Notes under the pieces: generated by a model
What the model was told of the DNA's origin: nothing
The model's database searches: none
The model's input: the letters and a program-made list of their open reading frames with translations, nothing else
Program-made: the position numbers and the translations under genes
From: JAUWCW01 sp030609125 [NCBI: Candidatus Rokuibacteriota bacterium]
Lineage (GTDB): Bacteria > JAUVQV01
Assembly (NCBI GenBank): GCA_030609125.1
Contig: JAUWCW010000026.1
Coordinates: 1 to 12,478 of the forward strand
Direction of reading: 5' to 3'
DNA: 12,478 bases
Shown here: positions 5,562-11,224 of the stretch, piece after piece
Layout of the letters: each line of letters starts with the position of its first letter
How positions within the stretch are numbered: position 1 is the first letter of the stretch

Positions 5562-6541
5562 AGCTTTCTGCGCCGCTTCGAGTGACGTGGGACTGGAACT
5601 GGCCCCGCGTCGTCCAGCCCTCCTTGACAGCCAGGGGCCCCGGCAGGGACATGGTGAACGTCATTGCCGCCGAGCTGGGGAGGGCGGGTGTTCTCATGCT
5701 TGAGATCGGCTATCCCGGAGCGGACGATATCAGGGGAGGTCTTCTGCGCTCGGCGGTCGAACGGGCTGCGGGCCGGACATCCCTGGCCCTGCTGCCGGAG
5801 ACTATCGAAAGGCTGGGGGGAGAGGAGCCGTGGCGTGAGATGGGAGTCGGCGAGGTCTGGGCGGACGTGACGCCGGGCGGCGAAGACGGGGAAGGGAAGA
5901 TCACCCTGCCGCGACGGCCGGACGGATCGGTCTGGCCCGACCTGAGGATCTACCTGACGTCCAACAACCTCGAGAATTCGGCCGCGCTCATCGTCGAGGC
6001 CGTCCAGGGGGGGGCGGGGAAACTGTCCCTGCCCATACTCCCCCTTTTCGGCAGGTTCCTCACGTCCGCCGGAAAACTCATACCGCCCTGGAGGGACCTG
6101 GTGAAATTCGCGCACCGTCTCGACCCGCTCCTCAAAAGCCGCCCCGACCTCGACCTGAGGATCCACTACCAGTCGCTCTGGACGATCCTCACCTCACTCG
6201 GCCACAAGGCTGCGGGGGCGGAGGCGCCCGGGCACAGCGGCTGCCAGGCCGCGGCGGCGCTCGCCTACATCGACCCCTCGGGAGTGCTTTACCCCTGCGC
6301 GTCCCTTCCCCTGCCCCTCGGGCGTGTCGATGAGGGCGCCCTCGGCCGGGCCTGGAAAAACGAGGAGCTGACGCGCCTGCGGGAGGCCATCGGGACCGAG
6401 CCTCCCGCCTGCGACGGGTGTTCATCCTGGCAGTCCTGCCGCGGCGGATGCCGGGGGTGGGCCCACTATCTCACGGGCAGCTGGGAGGAAGCAGGGCCCG
6501 ACTGCGGCCGGGAGGTCATCGAACAGGGGTCCCTCCCGTGA
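5558..6541 (+). CDS. SPASM-domain protein lacking the radical SAM cluster, GeoRSP-like system
   Basis: A 327-residue protein from GTG 5558, which overlaps the previous stop as GTGA. The open frame extends further upstream but only inside the radical SAM gene. The C-terminal third repeats the seven-cysteine SPASM layout: C229, C247 (G-x4-C in GVLYPC), C285-x2-C288-x5-C294-x3-C298, and C316. Residues 1-228 contain no cysteine at all, so the SAM-cleaving cluster cannot form. Its start (SAPLRVTWDW) nevertheless mirrors that of its neighbour, which suggests it arose from a duplicated radical SAM/SPASM protein. This matches the third member of the GeoRSP set as I recall it. It probably forms a complex with the active enzyme as an electron-transfer or substrate-holding subunit (inference). 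Stop and start overlap the next gene, ribF, as GTGA. Confidence 0.85.
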   Translation: MKLSAPLRVTWDWNWPRVVQPSLTARGPGRDMVNVIAAELGRAGVLMLEIGYPGADDIRGGLLRSAVERAAGRTSLALLPETIERLGGEEPWREMGVGEVWADVTPGGEDGEGKITLPRRPDGSVWPDLRIYLTSNNLENSAALIVEAVQGGAGKLSLPILPLFGRFLTSAGKLIPPWRDLVKFAHRLDPLLKSRPDLDLRIHYQSLWTILTSLGHKAAGAEAPGHSGCQAAAALAYIDPSGVLYPCASLPLPLGRVDEGALGRAWKNEELTRLREAIGTEPPACDGCSSWQSCRGGCRGWAHYLTGSWEEAGPDCGREVIEQGSLP

Positions 6542-7470
6542 AGGTCATCCGGCGCTGGCAGGACCTGAAGGGCAGATTCACACGGCCCGTCGTCGCCCTC
6601 GGCAAGTTCGACGGCGTTCATCGAGGCCACCAGAAACTCCTGGCCGAGGTGCGAAGACTCGCCGCCAGGCGGAAGGCGCCGAGTATGGCGGTAACCTTCG
6701 ATGTCCATCCCCACAGCCTCATCCGGCCCCACCGCGTGCCGCCCATGCTTTCCACCCCCGAGGAGAAAGTGGAGTACATTGCGGCGTCGGGGGTGGATGC
6801 GCTTCTTTACCTGAAGTTCACCCCGGAATTTGCGAGCCTTACCGCCTGGGAGTTCGCCAGAGACTACCTGGCGGGTAAAATAGGCGCGGGCATGATCCTG
6901 GCGGGAAAGAACTTCCGGTTCGGCAGGAACCGCACCGGCGACGTCGACAAGCTCAGGCGCTGGGGAAAGAAGCTGGGCTTCGAGTTCCGGGTTGTCGCGC
7001 AGATCACGGTCTCCGGGGAGCCGGCCTCGAGCACCAGGGTGAGAAAGATCATCGCCGCCGGCGACATGGTGAGGGCCACCCGTCTGCTGGGACGGCCCTA
7101 CGCCGTGGAAGGCATGATTTATCCCGGCGCGGGAAGGGGAGAGATCCTGGGGACCCCCACCGCCAACGTCAGTCTCCCCCCCAAGCTTCTTCCTCCCGAC
7201 GGCGTCTATCTCGTCAGGGCGTCCCTCGCCTCCGGCCGCCCCGCTCCGGCGCTTGCCAATCTCGGGTTCAGCCCGACCTTCAAGGGGACGGAAAGGCGTC
7301 TCGAGGTCCATGTGCTGGGGAGATCGGGTATGATGTACGGCAAGGTGATGAGAGTCTATTTCGAGCGTTTTCTCAGGGGCGAGAAGCCCTTCCCGTCCGC
7401 CGCCGCTCTTTCACGGCAGATACAGGAGGACCTTCGGGACGCCCGTGAGTACTTCCGGAGAAAGGCGTGA
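6538..7470 (+). CDS. ribF: Bifunctional riboflavin kinase / FAD synthetase
   Basis: A 310-residue cytoplasmic enzyme of normal family length. It phosphorylates riboflavin to FMN and adenylates FMN to FAD. The FAD synthetase half shows the nucleotidyltransferase motif LGKFDGVHRGH (21-31), FDVHPHS (54-60), the FRFGRNRTGD loop (126-135) and SSTRVR (164-169). The riboflavin kinase half starts at GRPYAVEG (185-192) and has GTPTAN (205-210), whose threonine and asparagine belong to the Mg-ATP and flavin site. GTG 6538 overlaps the previous stop as GTGA; the frame is open upstream only as a shadow of the SPASM gene. Its place directly after the GeoRSP-like genes is unusual and may mean a flavin need, or just operon packing. 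The next gene overlaps by GTGA. Function is certain. Confidence 0.97.
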   Translation: MKVIRRWQDLKGRFTRPVVALGKFDGVHRGHQKLLAEVRRLAARRKAPSMAVTFDVHPHSLIRPHRVPPMLSTPEEKVEYIAASGVDALLYLKFTPEFASLTAWEFARDYLAGKIGAGMILAGKNFRFGRNRTGDVDKLRRWGKKLGFEFRVVAQITVSGEPASSTRVRKIIAAGDMVRATRLLGRPYAVEGMIYPGAGRGEILGTPTANVSLPPKLLPPDGVYLVRASLASGRPAPALANLGFSPTFKGTERRLEVHVLGRSGMMYGKVMRVYFERFLRGEKPFPSAAALSRQIQEDLRDAREYFRRKA

Positions 7471-8462
7471 AGGGCCGGCTTGCCGTCGGCCTCGGCCTCG
7501 GCGCTCTCTTCCTTTACCTCTCCATGAGGAACGTGCACTTCGGGGAGATGCGGGCCACCCTTCAGCAGGCTCACTACGGCTACTTCATAGCCATGCTTGC
7601 CCTGATCCTCCTGGGCATCTGGGTCCGGGCCGTCCGTTGGAGCATTCTCCTTAAGCCCGTCAGGACGATCCCCCCCCGCCGGCTGCTCGCGCCCATGTGC
7701 ATAGGGTTCATGGCCAACTTCATCTTTCCCGCCAGGGCGGGGGAGTTCGTTCGCGCCTATCTGGTGGGCAGGAAAGAGAATATCAGCAAGAGCTCGGCTT
7801 TCGCGACGATCGTGGTGGAGCGGCTCTTCGACGGCCTCGCCATCATAAGCTTTCTCGGGCTTGCGCCCTTTCTTCTTCCCCGTGCCGAAGGCACGACGAT
7901 CCAGATACTGCAGTGGGCGGGCCTGGCTGTCTTTGTCTTCTATTTCGGCGTCCTGGCCGTTCTGCTCGTTCTCAGCCACCACCGCCGGGCCCTGGCAGCC
8001 TATCTCTCCAATTCCCGGGCCGCCCGGCGGTGGAAAACCGTCCACAAGCTCTTTGAGGCGCTCCAGAAGTTCGCCGACGGCCTGGCGATCCTGAAATCCA
8101 CGGGCGAGGTCGTCTCCGCCATGGCCCTTTCCTTCGTCATCTGGGGTTTCGCGGGTCTGACCAACTACCTGATGATGCAGTCCATCGACCTGCACCTTCC
8201 TCTCTACGCGCCCTTCTTTCTCGTTGTGATCCAGAGTTTCGGCGTCATGGTCCCCTCGCCGGGCTTCGTCGGCGGCTACCAGGCAGCCCACACCTTTGCC
8301 CTGCTGCTTTACGCGGTGCCTGAAAGCAGGGCCTTCAGCCTCTCCATACTCATCCACGCGGGCTACTTTCTCACCTTTGTGGGCCTCGGGCTCTTCTTCC
8401 TTGGCCGGGAGCACCTCGGCCTGCGCGAGCTGAAGCGGGTCTCCGACGAGAAAGACCCGTAG
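7467..8462 (+). CDS. Flippase-like membrane protein (LPG_synthase_TM / UPF0104 family)
   Basis: A 331-residue polytopic inner-membrane protein with about seven to eight hydrophobic segments. Family motifs are visible: IWVRAVRWSILL (51-62), FPARAGEFVRAYLVGRKE (87-104), the FATIVVERLFDG stretch (112-123) and PSPGFVGGYQ (263-272). Family knowledge: this fold is the membrane half of lysylphosphatidylglycerol synthase MprF and of dolichol-linked glycosylation proteins such as AglD. The soluble aminoacyl-transferase domain of MprF is missing, so a lipid-flipping or lipid-linked substrate role is possible but unproven. GTG 7467 overlaps the ribF stop as GTGA, with GGAGAAAGG upstream as the ribosome site. 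It is the last gene of the chain of overlapping genes; a promoter-like gap follows. Family call strong, substrate unknown. Confidence 0.88.
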   Translation: MKGRLAVGLGLGALFLYLSMRNVHFGEMRATLQQAHYGYFIAMLALILLGIWVRAVRWSILLKPVRTIPPRRLLAPMCIGFMANFIFPARAGEFVRAYLVGRKENISKSSAFATIVVERLFDGLAIISFLGLAPFLLPRAEGTTIQILQWAGLAVFVFYFGVLAVLLVLSHHRRALAAYLSNSRAARRWKTVHKLFEALQKFADGLAILKSTGEVVSAMALSFVIWGFAGLTNYLMMQSIDLHLPLYAPFFLVVIQSFGVMVPSPGFVGGYQAAHTFALLLYAVPESRAFSLSILIHAGYFLTFVGLGLFFLGREHLGLRELKRVSDEKDP

Positions 8463-8505
8463 CCCGGACCGTCGGATCTTCTGGAAGTGAGGATGGAAGC
8501 GAGGG

Positions 8506-8534
8506 TTGAAAAGTTTGAGGCAACGTTATAGCAT
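8506..8534 (+). promoter_or_regulatory. Candidate sigma-70 promoter of tatA
   Basis: TTGAAA at 8506-8511 (five of six -35 positions) and TAGCAT at 8529-8534 (four of six) are 17 bases apart, in an A/T-richer stretch between the flippase-like gene and tatA. An alternative -10, TATAGC at 8527-8532, would give a 15-base spacer. The gap of 95 bases and the break from overlapping gene starts both favour a new transcript here. Confidence 0.4.
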
Positions 8535-8557
8535 ACGATCCGTCAGGAGGTGAAACC

Positions 8558-8767
8558 ATGTTTGGAATCGGCATGACGGAACTGCTTATCATCCTCGGTA
8601 TCGTTCTGGTTGTGTTCGGAGCAGGGAAACTCCCCGAAATAGGGTCCGGGATGGGCAAGGCGATAGGAAATTTCCGCAAGTCTGTGAAGGAGTCGAACGA
8701 AATCGACATCACTCCCTCGCAGGAGGAAAAGAAGATAGAAAAACCGGAGGAAAGCGAAAAGAGCTAG
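8558..8767 (+). CDS. tatA: Twin-arginine translocase subunit TatA
   Basis: A 69-residue protein with the classic TatA/E plan. A single N-terminal membrane helix (about 7-20, [15 protein letters not shown]) carries a polar residue at position 8 (E8). It is followed by the hinge [10 protein letters not shown] (20-29), an amphipathic helix with [15 protein letters not shown], and a charged lysine/glutamate tail. TatA oligomerises to let folded proteins with RR signal peptides cross the inner membrane. An AGGAGGTG ribosome site stands just before ATG 8558. No tatC or tatB is in the window, so the gene is solitary and ends in its own terminator. It sits between an operon of envelope proteins and one for molybdenum cofactor, whose enzymes often need Tat export. 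TatE is a naming alternative. Confidence 0.95.
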   Translation: MFGIGMTELLIILGIVLVVFGAGKLPEIGSGMGKAIGNFRKSVKESNEIDITPSQEEKKIEKPEESEKS

Positions 8768-8793
8768 CCGGCTCGCCGGTCTCCGCGTCGAGA

Positions 8794-8839
8794 AGGACCG
8801 GCTGCACTCCGCCGCCGCCAGAGGGGCGGGTACGGTCCT
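8794..8839 (+). other. Long-range 7-bp stem ahead of the tatA terminator
   Basis: AGGACCG at 8794-8800 is the exact reverse complement of CGGTCCT at 8833-8839, one base before the terminator stem begins. In the tatA 3' UTR the two arms could close a 32-base loop and stack on the terminator hairpin. A smaller hairpin, CCGGC-TC-GCCGG, lies at 8768-8779. A 3'-end stabilising structure is the modest reading; in GC-rich DNA chance pairing is also possible. Confidence 0.3.
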
Positions 8840-8840
8840 G

Positions 8841-8864
8841 AGCACCCCGGGCGGGTGCTTTTTT
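8841..8864 (+). terminator. Intrinsic terminator after tatA
   Basis: The stem AGCACCC (8841-8847) pairs with GGGTGCT (8853-8859) around the loop CGGGC and runs directly into six T residues (8859-8864). This is a textbook rho-independent terminator, 73 bases after the tatA stop. It separates tatA from the DUF1786-MoeA unit, so that unit needs its own promoter, or receives read-through. Confidence 0.9.
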
Positions 8865-8907
8865 CGTGGTCGGGATCCGGCGATCTGCCGCAGGGAAAGA
8901 CTTTCTC

Positions 8908-9993
8908 ATGGGTCTGCTTCTGATGGACATCGGGCGTGGAACTCAGGACATCCTCCTGTGTCGACCCGGTGAAGCGTGGGAAAACAGCATTCAGCTCATC
9001 CTTCCCTCTCCGACTGTACTTCTGGCCGACCGGGTCAGGGAAGCCTCGGCGGGCGGGGAAGACCTCTTTTTCACCGGCGAAACCATGGGGGGCGGACCGC
9101 TGACGAAGCAGGTCCGACAGCACCTGGAGGCGGGGGGCTCCGCCTGGGCCACGCCCAGGGCGGCCGCTACCTTCGACGACGACCTGGACGAGGTGGCGTC
9201 CATGGGGATCGTTGTCGTTGGAGAGGAGGAGAGGAAGAGACTCTCCTCGAGAAGAGGGGTGCGGACCATAAGGACCGGCGACGTGGACGTGGGCGCCCTC
9301 GAGGAATCCCTGATGAGATGGGGCGTCTCCTTCAGGGTCGGCGCCGCTGCCGTCGCCGTCCAGGATCACGGCCGCGCCCCCAGGGGCATGAGCGATCGCC
9401 GCTTCCGCTTCGCCAGGTTCAGGGAGATGCTGAGCGCTTCGGGGGATCTGGCCGGGCTGGCCTACGACGGGGAGGAACTCCCCGCACACCTCACAAGGAT
9501 GCAGGGGGTGAAGCGCACTCTCCAGGGGCGGGGACCGCTCCTTCTCATGGACACCGGCTTCGCCGCCCTGCTCGGCATCCTCTCGGACCCCCGCGTGCGG
9601 GAGGGGAAGAGGAACGTCCTGCTCAACGTCGGCAACGGCCACACCCTGGCGGGGTTCGTCGACGGGCGCACCCTCCTGGGGCTCTTTGAACATCACACGC
9701 GGCGCCTTGACGAACGGTCCCTGGCGGGATGGCTCGACGGCCTGGTCGACGGCAGCGTCAGGAATGAAGATGTGTACCGGTCGGGCGGACACGGCGCATT
9801 CGTGCGGGAAGACGCTCGCTTCCCCGGGTGGGGCGGGGTCGACGTCTTCGCCGCCACCGGTCCCAGGAGGACCCTGGCGGCATCCCTGGAGCGGCCGCCG
9901 TACCTCGCCGCCCCTTACGGTCAGATGATGCTCACGGGGGCCTTCGGTCTCTTCAGCGCCTTCGAGGAGCGGTGGGGGTCTTATGAGGAGTGA
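8908..9993 (+). CDS. DUF1786-family protein, probable ASKHA-like fold
   Basis: A 361-residue protein I place in the DUF1786 family, whose members are sometimes loosely annotated as pyruvate formate-lyase activating enzymes. It has no radical SAM cysteine motif, so that name is misleading. Visible motifs look like a sugar-kinase/Hsp70-type (ASKHA) nucleotide site: LMDIGRGTQDI near the start (5-15), LLMDTGFA (212-219), LNVGNGHTLAGFVDG (239-253), GGHGA (293-297) and FAATGPRR (314-321). A nucleotide-linked activating or maturation role is inference. I start at ATG 8908, with AGGGA at 8892-8896. The frame opens at GTG 8866, but that lies right at the terminator T-run and adds residues the family does not need. 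It overlaps the next gene, moeA, by 11 bases. Confidence 0.8.
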   Translation: MGLLLMDIGRGTQDILLCRPGEAWENSIQLILPSPTVLLADRVREASAGGEDLFFTGETMGGGPLTKQVRQHLEAGGSAWATPRAAATFDDDLDEVASMGIVVVGEEERKRLSSRRGVRTIRTGDVDVGALEESLMRWGVSFRVGAAAVAVQDHGRAPRGMSDRRFRFARFREMLSASGDLAGLAYDGEELPAHLTRMQGVKRTLQGRGPLLLMDTGFAALLGILSDPRVREGKRNVLLNVGNGHTLAGFVDGRTLLGLFEHHTRRLDERSLAGWLDGLVDGSVRNEDVYRSGGHGAFVREDARFPGWGGVDVFAATGPRRTLAASLERPPYLAAPYGQMMLTGAFGLFSAFEERWGSYEE

Positions 9994-11224
9994 CGGCGGT
10001 ACGGATTTTTTCAAGGTGGCCGTTACGGCCGACGTGCTCCGCGCTTTCCGGGACGTAGCTCCCAGGGAAGCGCAGGAGGTTCCCTTCCGGGACGCCCTCG
10101 GGAGGGTGCTGGCCTCGACGGTCGTGGCCGGCGCCGACATTCCCCCCTTCGACAGGGCCGTCATGGACGGGTACGCCGTCCGGGCCGCCGACACCTTCGG
10201 CTGCGGCGAGTCCCAGCCGGCATATCTCACCTGCGCGGGGACGGTGGAGATGGGCAGGCCGGCGCCGCCGGGCCCGAAACCGGGAGAGGCCCTGCGGATC
10301 TCCACCGGGGGGATGATGCCTTCCGCGGCGGACGCCGTCGTCATGTGGGAGTACACCCGGGAAGACGGCGACGTCGTCGAGGTTTCCCGTCCCGCGGCGC
10401 CGGGGGAGAATGTGGTGCGCGCCGGGGAGGATGTCAGGGCGGGAGATACCGTCCTCGAGGCGGGCAGGCTTCTGCGCCCGGCGGACGTGGGGCTTCTGTC
10501 CGGCCTGGGGCGGACGGTGGTGGAGGTGGTGCGGCGCCCGAGGGTCGCCGTCGTTTCCACCGGTGACGAGCTTGTCGAGCCCGGCGAGGATCCCGGGCCG
10601 GGTATGGTGAGGAACGTGAACCAGTACTCCCTCGGCGCCTGGGTAGAGCAGTGCGGCGCCGAGCCGGTGCTCCTCGGCCTGGTTGCGGACGATCTGGAGC
10701 AGATCCGGGCCCGGGTCGGCGAGGGTCTTGAAAGAGCGGACATGGTCATCATATCCGGCGGCAGCAGTGCGGGGACGAGGGATCTCACCCGGCGGGTCGT
10801 TGAAACCTGCGGGGAGCCGGGCCTGCTCTTTCACGGACTGGCCGTCCGCCCGGGAAAGCCGACGGTCGTCGGATCCAGCGGGGGCCGGCCCATCTTCGGG
10901 CTCCCCGGCCATCCCGTCTCGGCGATGGTCGTGTTTCTCCTCCTCGTCCGCCCCGTCATCAACCGCATGCTGGGACGCGGCGACGACGCCGGCCTGAGGA
11001 AAGTCCCGGCCCGCCTCGGCGACAACCTCCCCTCCCAGGCGGGAAGGGAGGACTTCTACCAGGTGCACCTTTCGCAGAGCGACGGCGGCCTGGTGGCGCA
11101 CCCGGTCTTTCGCAAGTCGGGACTGGTCATATCCATGGTCCGGGGGGAGGGGATGGTGCGGGTTCCCTTCGAGCGCGAAGGCCTGGAGGAAGGGGAGCGT
11201 GTGGACGTGGAGATCTACTCATGA
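9983..11224 (+). CDS. moeA: Molybdopterin molybdenumtransferase MoeA
   Basis: A 413-residue MoeA of normal length. It inserts molybdate (or tungstate) into adenylated molybdopterin to finish the cofactor. Domains: an N-terminal part with PPFDRAVMDGYAV (54-66), the linker domain with ISTGG (106-110), the MoCF/MogA-like domain with VVSTGDELVEPG (190-201), ISGGSSAGTRDL (257-268) and GLPGHPVSAM (306-315), and a C-terminal beta domain ending in VDVEIYS. By motif position the residues corresponding to the E. coli active site look kept: D62, T108, E196 and D267. The central loop is SSAG rather than the more common VSVG. GGGGG just before ATG 9983 provides the ribosome site, and the start overlaps DUF1786 by 11 bases. 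It is followed by a second MoeA through an ATGA overlap. Confidence 0.95.
   Translation: MRSDGGTDFFKVAVTADVLRAFRDVAPREAQEVPFRDALGRVLASTVVAGADIPPFDRAVMDGYAVRAADTFGCGESQPAYLTCAGTVEMGRPAPPGPKPGEALRISTGGMMPSAADAVVMWEYTREDGDVVEVSRPAAPGENVVRAGEDVRAGDTVLEAGRLLRPADVGLLSGLGRTVVEVVRRPRVAVVSTGDELVEPGEDPGPGMVRNVNQYSLGAWVEQCGAEPVLLGLVADDLEQIRARVGEGLERADMVIISGGSSAGTRDLTRRVVETCGEPGLLFHGLAVRPGKPTVVGSSGGRPIFGLPGHPVSAMVVFLLLVRPVINRMLGRGDDAGLRKVPARLGDNLPSQAGREDFYQVHLSQSDGGLVAHPVFRKSGLVISMVRGEGMVRVPFEREGLEEGERVDVEIYS

Noticed and set aside
6418-6537. Upstream extension of RibF
   Set aside because: It overlaps the SPASM cysteines of the previous gene in another frame. The 310-residue product from GTG 6538 has the normal family length and start.
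8866-8907. GTG 8866 as the start of the DUF1786 gene
   Set aside because: It lies immediately after the terminator T-run with no ribosome site. ATG 8908 has AGGGA upstream and begins right before the conserved MDIGRGTQD motif.
8764-10788. A 674-codon open frame on the minus strand opposite the DUF1786 and moeA genes
   Set aside because: It is rich in Arg, Pro, Ser and Ala with no recognisable motif, and lies opposite two well-supported proteins. Long antisense frames are expected in DNA this GC-rich.
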